Part shown: positions 1 through 14,934 of the stretch, one piece after another
Numbering within the stretch: the stretch's first letter is position 1
How the letters are laid out: every line of letters starts with the position of its first letter
DNA from: Dicaeum eximium
Lineage: Eukaryota > Chordata > Aves > Passeriformes > Dicaeidae
Direction of reading: 5' to 3'
NCBI GenBank assembly: GCA_013396995.1
Contig: VWZP01008344.1
Span: forward strand, 1,093,302 to 1,157,301
DNA: 64,000 nucleotides
Notes under the pieces: model-generated
Databases searched by the model: none
What the model was told of the DNA's origin: nothing
Seen by the model: the letters and a program-made list of their open reading frames with translations, nothing else
Translations under genes and position numbers: made by a program

Positions 1-835
1 GCTCTTGTTGTGCACATTGTTTCTTGTCCAGTCACGGGACACCACTGAAATAAACCTTGCTTCCTCTTTAAATCTTCCCTTCAGATATTCAAATAAACTG
101 CTGAAATCCACCCAACACTTCTTTTCACTAGGCTAAACGTTCCTGTTCTCAGCCTTTTCTCCAGTTCCATAATCACCTTAGTGGCTCTTTGCTAGACTCT
201 CTCCAGTGTGTCCATGTATCTCTGGAATTGGGAAGCCCAGAACTGGACAGACTATTCCAGGTGTGGCCTCACCCATGCTGACTAGGGGGAAGGAAGAACA
301 CCTCCCTGACCTGCTGACAACACACTTCTGATGCAGCCCAGGATGCCACTGGCCATCTTTGCTGCAAGGGCACATGGCTGGCTCATGTTCAGCTTGGTGT
401 CCACCAGGATCCCCAGGTCCTTTTCTATACAGCTGTTTTCCAGCTGGCTGGTCCTCAGTACACACTGCTGCGTGGGCTTATTCTCTACCAGGGCATTTTC
501 CCCTACCTTTATTTATTGTCTTTCCCTATCTTTAACATCGTGAGGGTCCTGTAGGGCCATTTCTCTGGCCTGTTGAGGTCCCTCTGGATGGCAGCACAAC
601 CCTCTGCCATATCAGCCACTCCTCCCAGTTTGATGTTAGCAGCAAACTTGCTGAGAGTACTATTAATGAAGCTCTGCTTCATCATTCAAACCATTAATGA
701 GGGCATTCACCAGTACTGGGCCCACTGGAAACTCCTGAGATCCACAGTTAGCTCCTGGTCTCCAGCTGGACTTGGTACTGCTGCTCAGCACACTCTGAGC
801 TCAGCCATGAGTTCCTATTTGCAGATGAACTGTTC
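1..835 (-). mobile_element. CR1 LINE fragment (end of ORF2 plus part of 3' region), antisense to +
   Basis: Read on the minus strand this matches the typical end of an avian CR1 retrotransposon. Recognisable blocks on the + strand are the 'cagaactggacagactattccag' type segment near 238, 'gatgcagcccaggatgcca' near 331, 'ccaccaggatccccaggtcc' near 402 and 'gccactcctcccagtttgat' near 615. These are the reverse complement of well-known CR1 blocks, including the part coding the ORF2 C-terminus. Many frame breaks and indels (for example around 460-560) show it is dead. The 3' end lies left of base 1, so the true length is unknown. CR1 is the main LINE family of birds, crocodilians and turtles, which supports a sauropsid source. 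Confidence 0.88.
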
Positions 836-3599
836 CTGTTACTGAAGGCATAATCTAAATTACACTGGAGGAAGGCAGCAGGTTCTTTCTTCTGCAGGAT
901 CATGCAAAAAAGAGCAACACTCATAAATCACTGAAAAATAAAGTTTAATAAACCCTCTGAATAGCGCACAAATTTGTGTATTAGTGTTGTGAGATATGAT
1001 GACGAAGGTATAAAAGACAATGATGCATTTTAGTCCGAGAAAGTGATTTGTCTTTCTTGCATGAAAATTTAAATTTGCTACAGATGTTACTAAAATGAAA
1101 ATAAATCTAATAGACACTTTTCAAAAATCATAAATACTGGTTAAAATCTATTTTCAGTTATACGCATGTAACCGGGGGGTTTTGAATTTCAAACTAACCC
1201 TTAAAAAGCATGTTACTAGGAGTCACAAATTCTTGAAGTGTCTTATAAATTCTTATTGCTTAATATTAAAATATTAATATTATTAAATGTAAAATATGTT
1301 AAACTATAATTATCTCAATTTAGTTGCTTAAATACTTCCCCAAAATTGTATTTCTATCTTGTTAATAGAACAGGACTTTCATATTCATTGAGATTCTACC
1401 TCAACAAATGAAATTTGGCAATCAGTCCTTCAGTACTGGAAGAAGGAGTTAGCATGCAGTGCTAATGCAATGTGCAAACTGCTTCATCCTGCAGCATAAC
1501 TGAACTCAGACTGACCCAGTGGTGGTGAAATGAAAATTTACAGCTTCCAATCAGAGTGGGATTAGCACACACTGTGTGCTAAGCTCTGTTGCTTAGTTTA
1601 CAGTTAAGACCTAAAGCATTCACAGTTTTAAAAATTACCTTTGGATTGAGTTGAATTTCACATATAACTCAGAAGCCAATAAATATTTATGGAAAGTTTA
1701 GTTAATTAGCTGCCTGGTCAAAAGAAAGCAAATGACAATCATTATAAGCAGCCAAAACACCAGAAAGCAATATGGTAATAAACAATTAAACCATGAATTT
1801 CCTTCCCTTTCATACCAGTGAAAAATGTGCTAGAATCTCTGCATTCATTCACTTACTTCAGAAGAAAATACAATTTGTAATAGGCTACGCTTCAAGCAAT
1901 AAATAAAATAAACATTTCACTTAGCATACATCTACAGCACTAAGATTATGAGGCTGTACAAAAAGCATTACTTGGGGAAATTTCTCTTTTCACCACTTGT
2001 GGTGGAGAGGAAAGGAATTACTTCTGCTGCATCATGCAGTGACCTCTTAGTGAAGCAGAAATAGCAAATTCGTTTTTGAAGATGTAAGTAACATTCTCCT
2101 TTCTCAATGTTGAGGACTACTGTCCACCTAGTACAGGTCATTTTGTATAGAGCTTTCCCTACTTAATTAATGGAACTACTTTTTGCAGCTGTATTTTCTG
2201 TAAATCTTTTACACTGAGACACATAGACACACACCTGAAGATTTGAGACTGAAATAATTATCTTTCAGGTCAAGGAATACAGGCCTGAGCTTAGGAAAGA
2301 AGACTTCTACTGTCCCTTGTAGAGGCAGGTTCCTCATCTTTAAGCCAGTCATAAGACGACAATATGACTCCAACATACATATTAATATTCTTTTCCTGAC
2401 TTAAACAGAACTTATTCTTAACTTCTGATCTTCCTAAGAGTCCAAAAGCAATGTCAAACACAAAATGGTTTGTCACCACTGCTGCTTTCAAGAATCTCCA
2501 CACTACTGGGAACTTCATGCCTAAAATAAGCACATTGATTCATGTTCCATGTAAGTAGCTACATATGACACTGATGATACTCCATATTACTAGTAATAGT
2601 AATAATTTCTTGGGGGGTTGATACATACGAAAATTTTTAAAAAGCCTCACCAATTAGTGGTAGCCTGAGTATAAAATTAAATTCACACTTAATGGGCTAC
2701 TGCAAATTATTAGCTTTTGTCACATGAAATCTTATGTCTTCTCAATAACATAAAGAGCAATAACATGTTCTCATGACTGTGATTCTTTTTTAAAACTCCA
2801 TCCTTAAAGAGAATACCACTTTCTGCCATTGTCATGTTCTCTTCATTTTAAATAGTATTTCTTTAATTTGTGCAGTATAATTTTAATTAAATGCTTTCCC
2901 ACCTAAATCTTGAAAATTGGGGTTCCATTTTCCCAATCTCCTGTATCTTTGACAAAGTCAACTGTACTCATTTCTAAGGCTTCTTATTTGATATCCTTAG
3001 CACAAAACCACTAAAAGTATGAGACACTCTGGACACAAACACTGCTGGATAAACTGCTGCTACACAATTATCAGCACAAGTAAATTCAGCTTATATTTGG
3101 CTATTACACTCATCGCTTTGCTTGCTACTCCTAAAAGCCCCAGGTGTGTCTACACCATATACTTTTAATAGGAGGAAAGTATGCTTATTTTTTTGTATTA
3201 TGCTATTTTAAGAGACATATCCTTTCAGGTAGTTTGCCCATTCAAATCTCATAAAAAACATCAGAACTCACACCACCCACTTAAAAACTTTAATGGAGGC
3301 ATTATTTTGAGGAAAGTGAGTGGGTGGGACCAGCAAGGGTTTGTATCTCTTTTGTCCTAGATTTGTTTCTGTTTGAGCAAAGTCATTTATTACTATATAC
3401 TAAGAACTGTGACATCTATGAATAGATAAAACAGCAAATTATTAAGTAAGCCTCAAACTCTTTTGTGCATTTAAGTATTCAGCAGTAGACAATGGAAATA
3501 TTCAGGCAAGCGAAAACAATACAAGGTGCGTAGAGATTATCATATGAAATATAAAATGTGAAAATTATTCACATTCTGTTACTACTATCTTTCTATAAA

Positions 3600-3720
3600 A
3601 TTTACTGTAGTTCAGCCACAGGTCACCAGAATCAATGAGGAATCACCAGGGGAAATGGTCTATGGTCAAACTAGATAATCATAACCATTTCTTTTAGCCT
3701 TAAAACTCTATGAGTCCATT
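3600..3720 (+). mobile_element. Possible decayed CR1 3' tail
   Basis: The stretch around 3655-3718 reads 'atggtctatggtcaaactag' then 'ataatcataaccatttc' and 'agccttaaaactctatgag'. This resembles the CR1 terminal segment, in which a 'ggactagatgatc' block is followed by 'ccaacctaaatgattctatga'. The similarity is partial and no clean 8-bp terminal repeat is visible, so this is a tentative call. A repeat-library search would settle it. Confidence 0.4.
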
Positions 3721-6700
3721 TAAAAGCTGTTATAAATCTGGAGGCTTACATTAAAACCTCATGACTAATAAACACAAATACATCTGTTTAATTCTCTTGT
3801 AATACATTGTAAGTTGTTATGTATTAAAGAAAACCAAATTGAAAGTGGAAATAAACAGAGAGACAAGTAAAGCACTCAGATATTTTATCATGTTCTCAAA
3901 GCAATTTCTTCCCATATGCATTCCATGTAGCAAAACTAAGCACTCTTAGACTGTATGTGCATTTTCTGCTGTTCTCAAAGCTTTTTGCTTTACTTGTAAG
4001 TCATGATCATTGTACAGAGTGGAATGAACAGGGTTCAATTACTGATTCCCATGGGAAGTGGCTTCTTTCCAACTGTTAACAACTAATAACTCTGGTGAGC
4101 CTGATTTCTGGAGAGTCTCTTTGCCTTTGCTTTTTCAACCAGTTACTTATGCATAGCACCTGTGTAATGGGACTTTTCCAGACCTGTACAAACACTTTAA
4201 CATTGTTACCTTGAATACTTCTTGTTACGATTTTAATCAACACCTCGTCATGTGGAATCAAATTTTAAAAGTATCTAAATAAATACTGCCATTTAATTGT
4301 TCATATTATCAGCCAAGCAACTCTGCTCATGTAATAGGAAGGGTATATCTGTATTCCTACCCCCTTCATTGGGTTAATGGTGATTCAATATATTTAGAGC
4401 TGGAAGCTACTTCTCTAAGCTTGAACATTTGAATGAAAAATGGGCAATTCAGCTACATCTCCCTTGGCAAAACAATCCATTTAATCAGTGTTATAGTTTG
4501 TATCTAAACAGTGGTTTAATCGGAGTATCCATCTACTAATTCTAAATAGGAGGAAGTGGCAGGAGTAGAGAAGGGAGTGAGAATCATTGTATCATTGCTG
4601 AGTCAGTTTATTTCCTGTAACTATCCATCATACCAGGAGAAGCAGTAGGCAGATGCACACTTACTTCAGAGGAGATTACTTTTTTCCCCGGGGATTCTAG
4701 TGTTGGATGCAGACAACATCTGCTCCAGCACTCCAAAAATGGTTTAGCATTTTCTTTTGTTCCTTTCTGAAAAAATGTGCAACTACTTTGTGCAACTATG
4801 TGGCTATATCTTCTGAAATATATTATGGGCTTGAAACTGAAATTACGAGTTTCAGTGACAAGTGAAATAACAGGGGCTTGACATTTACAGGCAGTTTGGT
4901 TAAATGGATATGATGGTATCTCCTCGTCTTGCACAAATACAGACCCGGCTTGTGAATAAGGGATTTCAGTACTGGTCTTCTCTTCTGAAAGTCTTTCTAC
5001 TGCATCCAGCAGCTCTGACACCCCTTGGATATGGGGATGCTATGCAGTGCCACAGTTATCAACAAACACAGAGCTGCACACACACATTCATGCACTACAT
5101 TATTATCTGTTTCTCTGATATTTTAACGAATACTTAAGAAAACCTAAAAGCAACATTCTTAAACTGACTTTGTTCAGATAACTAGATCTTGCTTTCATTC
5201 AGTGGCCAACTCATGGAAGTGCTTGTCTATTCCCATTATGTCTGAAAAAATAGTCAAAGTGCCATATTTTATAAAAATGCCTGAAGTGAATCCTGTCCCA
5301 AAACCCCAAAAAGGCTACGATTTGGCCATCTGGCCATTAACTAAAGAGATACAAATATATTACTTAATAAAACATTTCTAGCAGAACAAACTGTTGGTAA
5401 GAGAAGGAATTCAGATGAATTTCATGGAAATTGCATCCTAACATTTTTCAGAAATGCTTGAAATTTTTCAACCGAAAATTTCTTTGACATTTTTACTTCC
5501 AAGAAATAGGATTCAGTATATATGTGGAAATAATGACTAATAGTTGGTCACTTTAAATAATAACAATACACGATACACACAGTCATAACCTGCTTCAGCA
5601 AAATACGAGAACTTGTTTGAAGTCAATGGCGCTACTCACGTTGCAATTTTAAGCACATCTTTATGAAAGCTTTTAAAGAAGCATAAATGTTTAAGGTCAT
5701 ACCATCACAGAAGAAATCAATGACAAGAACATTTTATATGCGTGCATTTGTGTATACACGTGTAAATATCTGCATGCAAATACACCCATATATTTATATA
5801 TATATGTAAGCATACACCAACTTTTAATTATAGGACATAAAAATGCTTGGTGGATAATATTGAGAATCATGACATCTCCAAGGACAAAGTGTTATTCCCA
5901 TTGAATATGTTGTTTTTTGAGTTTCCCTGGAAAATACTCAATATGAATGCTTGCTTTTTTCAAGGCAGATAATAAGGATAGCCATGGCAGGTCAAAACAA
6001 AGTCAGCCTGGTATTCTGTTTCCAGCAAAAGCCAAGAGGAAGTGCTTAGGGAAGAGTATAACGTAACAAAAGCCTTTGTAGAATTTATATTTATATTAGC
6101 AGAAACAAATTCTGATACAGTCAGAGTTCCCAACATAATGAATGAATGTTCTCAGAATATAATATTCATTAATACATAGCATTCAGTATTAAAACAATGC
6201 ACAAATTTAAATATCTGCAGCAACGTTTCTAACTAAGTTTACAGAATGTTTAATTTGTCTCTGGGGATCTGTTACATAGTTCATATCTCATCTGAGATCA
6301 GAAAAATATATCTTAATAAATGGATTTTCATATGATAAAAATCTATAGTTTGGGGAGAGCACATTCATATTCACAGCTACACATCTGATATAAAGATTCA
6401 CATTATAAATCTGACCTCATAAATACAGTGAAAAAACATTAGCTGACACTTCAGTAGCATTTTCCTTGTTTTCTTAGATTTCCTAAAGAAAGATAAACTA
6501 CTTTTGCATGAGTATTTAAATCAAAGCCCATTATTGTCAAGCTTCCCTCAGCAAAAAGCTGCTGGGCCTATTGTTTTCAATATCCTATGGCTGTTTTCTT
6601 TTTCCCGTAAAATTAAAATGTTCAGGAAGTGCTCTCACTGGTTCAGTAAATGGTTTCTTTCTCCTGCAAATCAGTGTTGAAACAATGTTTCAGCAATGCT

Positions 6701-9700
6701 AGGAAAGCATTTGGCTGATGATACTGTGATTTAAATGAGACTTTAAAACTGGAAGTTGCTGCTGATCTGAAATGCTTCAAGAGCAAAGAAATTAAAGTTT
6801 TGTTTTCAAAGGCTTTGTATCAGGCTCCAAAATAACTCCTACTTTCATATCACTTCAGTGCCCATTCTGCAACACAAATAACTTGTCCTGTATACTCCTG
6901 GTTTTACCTCTGCTCCAAAATGCATCCCCAGGCATTTACTACTGGCTTTTGCTCTATGTTAGTCTGTCAACCCAAAGACTTCAAAGGTGAAGACAAATGT
7001 AAGCTGTTCTCTGCTTAAGTTCTTTATATATTGCCCAGCACTATTTAAAGAGGTATAAAAATAAAATGAGAATCTAACCTACTGTTCTGGTGCCCACAGG
7101 TGTTTTTTTTTCTAAAGCACAGGTTCTTGACATTCCAAGAACAGTTAAATCAGGGTTCTGATTTTCTATTATTTTTGTCAGAAAAGCAACACAGATTTAA
7201 AATAAATATTACCTCTCCTGTAACACCAAATTTAATATTTATATGACAGACAAGATGGATTCCTTTGTTTTTTTAGGAAATACTGTATTGTAACCATTAA
7301 AAAAGGAACTGGGGGAAGGGGAAGACTGTTAAAACATTGGAGTCAGAAACATGCCATGGGCTAATGAATACATTTTGTAACTATACGCTATTGGCTTTCC
7401 CTTAAAAAAAAAAAAAAAAAAATCAATACAGAAAACCAGGTGAATATTTTCTAACATAACTACATTTTGACTTAGTGTTTTTCATTTTGTAAAGGTTAAA
7501 TCTGAGTGTAAAAAGCCAATTTAATAACATGAAGAGTTTATTTTTCTCTTTTGCTTCCTGAAAGAAATTAAAGTATACAGCACTGACACAAAGGGTACCA
7601 TTTGCGTCACAATACCAAAGGACTTTTGCTGTACTTCAACAATTACACTAAAAGTGAACAGGAGGCAAAAGTGAACCTTGCCACTTGATGATGTCAAATG
7701 TCCAGTAATGGTATGTTTATTCACTTAGGTTTGCTTTGATATCATCAGAATTGGACGATATGATCAAAGGGGAAATAATTAGCATCTTAACTGAGCAGGG
7801 CACAATGATAGGACAGTAGAAAGCTATGAAATTGGATTGGATTCAAGCTGAGAATTGTTTTACTGTGGAAGTGTAGTGATCTCTAGAGACCACTCTTCAA
7901 TTGAAAATGATTTTCCTGTTTATAAATATACACCACTTGAGGCTTGGTTGTTGGGGTTTTTTTCAAATTTATTATCTTTTGAAAATTATCTTGGCTCCCT
8001 CGAGTTACTGAACTTATTTTAAATGGCATCTTTCTCTTAAAATTGAAATCCAAATGCATTTTCAATTACATAGTTTTATTTCCTTTCTGACTTCAACAAT
8101 TAAAAATGGAAACAGGCATTTCATTGATATGATTTAGAATTTTAATCCTACAGTACCAAGGCATCGGTTTGCTAGGAAAACAAATCTTATTACAAAAAAA
8201 TGAGTGCTAACTGCCAGGAAATAACCAATTTTACATCACAGCTGTTGAATATTTCCTTTAAAAATACAGAAAAACGCCTTCCATTATTACATATCTGTAA
8301 AGATGTTCAATGTGCTTTCATTAAAAATAGTTCAGTAGGCAATGAAAAATATATTCTTGGATACTATTGGACAGATTCTGAGCCCTGTTAGAGTATAATG
8401 AACAGTTGTCATGGGAGAGTCTACAGGTAGCAGCCACATTGATAAAACTTGGTATACACAGCACAGATAGAGCTGTTATTCAGTGAAAACTATCATCCCT
8501 CAGCAGCTGAATAAGGCTTTGAGCTTGCCAGTCCTCCACAAACCTAACTAAAGCAAAAGTCACTGCAACCTAGAAACACCCTGAAAAGCAAAGAGAATGA
8601 CAATTTCAAGTGGGAACAAGAGACGATGATGAGGACTGAAAGAAAAGAGCTTTGGATAAATTGTTCCACAGTGTCCCTATCTGACTGAGCAGTTTGGAGC
8701 TGCTCTGTGCTAGAATTTTTATAGAAGACTTTTTAGACTGCTTTGTTCACTGCAGAAGAGTGCAGGTGTATTTTCAATGTGAAGTCATGTGCAGTGCAAC
8801 TTCAGCACCTTGGTGTCCAGCCACTATAATTGTCACTATCTTTCATTTTAGTGAGCCAGATCGAATGTGACAGAACTCAATCTGATATTTTCAGAAATAC
8901 CTTCAGGACCTCGCAAGTCATCTCAAATCAGGTTCTCTACTTAATATGATTAAGGTTAGCCATGAAACAAATAACCACTTTAATGATGCCTGGGTTGATG
9001 TTTCATAAAGCTTTCCTATACTATTTGACATCTCTTTCTTCAGATCTTTTTACCATCTTTGCCATAACCAGAAGTATATGTTACATTACGGGGGCTAAAC
9101 TATATAATTAAACAAATTAAAATTAGTGGCAACAGAAGAGGTTTCCTGAAACCTGTCCTACAGAATTAGAAATTATTATTGACTTATACACTCCTTACAC
9201 ATTGGGCAAGTAAGTCAAAGCAATTTTTTAAGTGATCACCAAATGTGTGTTCTTCATACAATGACAGGAATAATTGGAATCAATGGGGACAGGACTCCTA
9301 AAGTGCCACTATATTACTAGTGCTATTATACAATTCAGATACTCAGGAAAAACAAGAGAGTACTGTCAAGCCATGTTCCTAGAACTAGTAGATTATTTTG
9401 ATTCTTGTTTCTATATGTCTCCATTTTGCATCTGTAAACTGAATAATGGTACTTCATCTTCCAAAAGTTTGGCTAAAACAAATTACTTTGAACACCAGTG
9501 TGATAGTAACGAGTGCTGTGGAAAGCTCATGAGGGAATCGAAGTTCAAATAAAAAGTTTTAGTAATGTGCAGCAAATAAGTATGCCTATTGAACAAGAAG
9601 AACTTAAAATTTCATATTAGCTGAGTGTAAAGTCACTGTAATTTAGAGTCAGCTGTTAAGAGGACAAAGTCCCAGGAGGTGGAATGATAGTGGAAAACCA

Positions 9701-12700
9701 CCTTGTAAGGATAAAAGGACACAAGTTTGGAATGTAAGGATCACTGGCTGCAGGCTTTCTGCTTTTTCTTCCAAAGGTAAACATTTAAGAATCAAGTGAA
9801 AACTGACAGAAGTACACACAAAGTTTTCTTTTTCCTAACAAAAAAACACCCCACACAAGACCACTTGGCCTTTTCAGAGATGCGTCTTCCAGCCGCATCT
9901 TTTTCAAGCTAGGTTTTTTCCAAGTTTTCTACATGTGTATTTCTATAAAATACTGGCTACTGACCAAATCTGACACTTAGATTCAGTTTCTACCTATTCT
10001 TGAAAATTTGCCAGAAAAACTGAAGCCAAGGGAAAATCTACTTCAAAACAGAATATGGCCTGGTAGGATTTGGTGTTAGGCAACTAAAGGTTTTCCCATG
10101 CATTACTTCAATAGCTTGAAAAAAAACTGCTATACAACCTCTTATGTGACAGTGAAGTCAAGATGGAACAATCTAGAATCCTGTACTATATCTAGCAGAA
10201 AAACAGAAATCTTGTCTCCCCTCTGCCCCACAGACTTTGCTCATGTCCTTGCTTCTTCCCCTCAGCTTTTGCATCTGGCTACATGATCCTGACTCCTCCT
10301 TCCCAGCACACACGATTCCTCATCAGAAATTATCCTGAACTACAGAGACATGGAATAAGCACTTCAACTGATACAAAGTAAGCATCAGAAAATCCCGCTG
10401 AAGCAGGGAGAGAAGAAGCTGCCAAGGGGCACAGGAGGAGAACATGTCTCTTTTGAGAGTGAGCTGCTACGTCAGGTCCTGCTTCTAGTATTACTCCTGT
10501 TCCCACTGCTGTTTACAAGCAGGGCAGGCTGATTCTACCAGTATCTCCTACTGCTAGGCCAACCCCCACCATTTTGTCTGCACAGGTGAAATTAAGGAAT
10601 ATGTGCATAGAAATGTGATTATTTTATTATTAATTATGTTAATAATTCAGATCAAAAGAAAGCAAGCCTAAAACTAAGCTCCAAGAGAAATAAAACATCA
10701 TGAACAGAGTTTGGCTTCTGTTTTCTGTGTCACTTTTCTTTTCCAAGCAAGTTCATATCAAAACTCCTGTTTCTTGGAAAGGATTATGGCTTTGTACAAG
10801 CAACTGAGCTACAGTCTTTACTAAAAAGCAGATCAAAATCCTCCCACATTTTAGGATAATCCATTTCCTGCTCACCTGCAGCAGAGGACCCAGTTGGAAG
10901 GCAGGAGAACAGCAAGTCCTTTAAAATCGGTATTAACCCTGTTGCTCATCTAAATCAAAAATGCTCTCTCTACAATATCATAGAAACAAGTATTTTGCTT
11001 TCTTTTCTATCTGAATTTCTAGAAATTATTCTGTTTTGTATTAAGATTGCGTGCAACTTCCATTAGCCTGCACATCCTCCAGAAAGTATCATGTTTTTAT
11101 ATTTGTATATATATATTTAAATACAAAAATTCAATTATATTTTATACATATATTTTACTTTTTCTATGCATACACGGAGAAATCTAATTCAAAAAATACT
11201 TAAGACTATTTCTAAAATGTAGACACTCATTTAGGACAAGAAATATTGAGCTGCATTGCTGACAAAGGCTCCTATGACACAACAGACAACAGTTTCATTA
11301 AATCTTGCCTCTAGTGACTAAACAATCTGCAGACAAGTTTAGTCATTTCATAGCTCTTGATTTTGGAGCTATGAGCAGAGTTCCCAGTCATGAAGAGCCA
11401 GATGGGGTTTTTAACCAAATGCAGTGTGAAAATGGATGTCGCAAAACATTACTGAATGAATCAGCAAATTCCAGTGTTACAGTAGCAGAGACTGAATGGC
11501 AATATAGGCAGCATAAATAAATAAATGTGTTGCTGTTTACATGATCAGTGGGAGAAAGCATGGAAAAATAATTTAGCTTAGTATAATTATTTTGAAAGCC
11601 AGAGCAAATTGCTCATTGCAATTAGTACTGGCCTTAAATTCTTAGGGTTTTCCCCTCGTTGCTAATAAAAACTGCTGCCATTATTTTTGTGGGGGATGCT
11701 TGGGGTAATTAATACACCTTAACTATACTTAAAATATATATATAATGTAGATAATGTTCTTTTGTTGTTGTTTTTAAATCAGAAAACTAGGTACAGACAG
11801 GAAAAAATTTCTAACATCACTTAATTTGCCTGGTGCCTTCTTTGCCTTGTGTTTCTCATGGTCTTTCACATTTTTTTCTCAGCAGCAGATATGAGACAAA
11901 AAAATGTATGATGTTCAACAACCAAATCAGATGTGTTTCAGCCACTGAAGCTCCTGAATGAATGAGTCAACACACGGAATAAAAAACAAATGCCAAATGG
12001 CATTAAAAGGCACACAAGGAAAACGCCATCTGCACCTGAAGCAGCTGGTGCACTCACCACACTACATCACTCAAATACTACTGGAAAAAAGCCACTAGAA
12101 ATGATCATGTCCCAAACAGATGTAAGCACAAGGGACTGAATGGAGTTGGACCATCAGTGTATCAAAGGGACTTCTGAATAGTATTCAGTAGTCTTTTCTT
12201 GGTCACTCAATGTGATACATCAAAGCCACAGGGTGTGGTGGGTACAACAACTAGTCATGGTGAAAGTGTATTCACAAATTCTTTAAGAGGAAGGTCTCTG
12301 TGTCAGTGCTAGTGTTTGCATAACAGCACATAGCATGAGAATATGGGGCTGTGGAACCCTGACTCTAATTAAGCAAAATACAAATAAATAATAACCGGCA
12401 TTTTTAACCTGCTTAAAAGTCTAAGAAATACTTTCTTTTAAAATGTGCTCTTCAAAGCTCAGATTCTAAACCTCATGAATGCCAAGGAAAGAAAATTGCC
12501 TTAGTAGGGTGACTGATAAACAGGAGAACGTGGACAGCGGACCAAATGTCCAATAGAGCAAAGACAAAAATAATTACAAACAACAAATATTTATGGTTAG
12601 ATAAGAATCACATCATTAAGCTTCTCAGTTTCAGAACCCCACAATAAGATTTTTTTTTCAGAATTATAATTCTGGGAAATTAAAGATTCAAATAATTTAA

Positions 12701-14836
12701 ACAATCTTGAACACGACTGTTGCTAATTTCTTATTGCATTGTTTGGGATAATTATTTAAATCAAATTCTCTCTATATAACACGAATAGGAGGCAGTAGGT
12801 TAGGTGCTCCTTATTGTAAAGCTTCTTCTTTTCTGCTTGGCAGCTTGGAATAAACATTGGTTTATATTTAGTACCTATTACAAATATGATTATGCTTTTT
12901 TTTGCCAGATTTTTATTGTTTTGTTTTATGTTTTATTCTTCAACCACAAAAATAAAACAGGCCTATTTCTACAAAAAATATCAACTTCCCTAAAAGAAAA
13001 GGCTTTTCTTCAAACATTTTGTGTTGGAAATAAAATTAAATTATCTTTTATTATTAATAAAACAAGTCTCAAAATATGAGGAGGAAAAATGCTAAAAGAA
13101 GAGAACGTTTTTATTCTCTCTTGACAATAGTATATTATGAAATGGTAGTCACTAAGAGTTGTCAACGATAACTTGCTGGATCAACTCTGCTAAGTATTGT
13201 TAACTTCTTTTACCTGGAAATCTATTTCATTAAAACGGCTATATTTCTTAAAACTTGTAACTATTATTTACTGAAGTATTATAGATTCCATTAGTATCTC
13301 ATAATAATTCCACATAAACAAATGTATTATTAAAATAAAAGGCTGGGATTCTCTTTACAAGTCCAAGTCACGTCATATTCCATACCTAAAACAAGGTTAT
13401 TTATAGCAAATAGGAAATACTGAAGACATGGTGATTCAACGTTGATATTTTTTTAAATATCTCAACCTTAAATAATAGCTAAAACATTTTTTACATGTTT
13501 GATGTTTGAGCATAAACTCAGAACTCTTATGGAGTTAACCCTTGTGGTTGATAAGAATTTCATGTGACTATATGTGTCTTCCAGATTAAGAATTCACAGT
13601 ACTTTAATTAAATTTTTCTAGAGCCCTTCAAGGCAAAGTATTATTACTTCAGCCTTTACAGATGAAGGAAAATACATACTGACTCCACTGACATGGAAAA
13701 TACGTACACATCAATGGGGCACCTAAAATAATTCATACACACAAACTCACTCTTCCAGCTGGAGTCTCTTGGCTGGACCAGAGTTGATTCAACTGGATGC
13801 AGGCCCATTCACTCCAAAAGAAGGGCAGTGATTAACTCTACCCAAGTGTTGGGCCATTTTACCCTATAACAATGACATTAGGACATTAGGACATTCATTA
13901 AAATATGTGAGCAGGATAAATCTCCCATTCAGGCATCAAATTTGGCTGGCTGTTTTGTGGAACACCCTAATTAGCCATGCTTGTGATTTTATTAACAATT
14001 TGTTCAGAAGTGAATGTAAGCTGACACATGCAATTTGTACACAGACGAAAGCTGAGCTGGATACAGATCTACTGCAAAAGTACTGCAAAATACAGTACCT
14101 CATTTGTTTTGAGCTATTTTTCTGATTCTATTTTTACTCACTGTGATTTACCACCAGTATCCTCTGGGTGATAGTTAAGGAAACAGATGCTGGGAATCTC
14201 TGTCCCTTCAGTTCCTGAGAGGAGAGGTCTGACTCACACTTGTTCCTAGTCTCTCCTTTGTACTCACACATGCAAAGGGTGGTTGTGTGAAACTTAAATT
14301 ACCGCTTGATTTCCAGTTTCTCATTGCCAGTTTCCTCAAAGTTTCCACTTACGTATTTTACAGCTTCACCAATTTCATTTGAGCAGCGTTTTATTACACA
14401 TTTCCCTTTCCAAAACCTAAACTGCATGTTCCCAGGATAAAGTTAAATTCTTTTATTTTGAAGTCTTCTACTTATTTGGGATTTTCCAATGAAACTGTAT
14501 AGAAAGAAAATGTACAAATCCGAGACAAAGTTGAAATTAATTTTTAACAGATGTTTTTGTCTGAATTTTTCCTCCACCAGTTTGAACAAATGCATATATA
14601 GAACATATATAGAACTACTGAACAGAAATTAATGCAGCCCATGCCTGTTTATGAGGCAATCATGGAACTTTCCATTGTCTGTGTGCAGAAATGAAAAGGC
14701 TTGCTGGCTTGCACTGATAGACTGCAGTGTTCAGCAGGGTGCAGGAAAAACCAGGTCGAAGGTATGGCGAGACAGCAGCAGTGTCCCCCTTGGCTGAGAA
14801 AAGGGACATTCCATGACATAAAATGCAATTTTATTA

Positions 14837-14934
14837 TTTCGGATTTTTATTATTATTATTTTATTCTTTTTATTATTATATTTTTTATTATTCTTTTATT
14901 CTTTTTATTATTATTTTTTATTATTATTATTATG
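14837..14934. repeat. TTA / TTATT / TTTTATTC low-complexity microsatellite
   Basis: About 100 bp is made almost only of T and A in TTA, TTATT and TTCTTTTATT units, with two near-identical longer copies of a 'ttttattctttttattatta' type block. The reading frame across it is a run of Phe, Ile, Leu and Tyr and is not a protein. Confidence 0.85.

Noticed and set aside
8800..8822. REST/RE1-like sequence (TTCAGCACC)
   Set aside because: Only the left half-site is present; the expected GGACAGC half is not found at any normal spacing.
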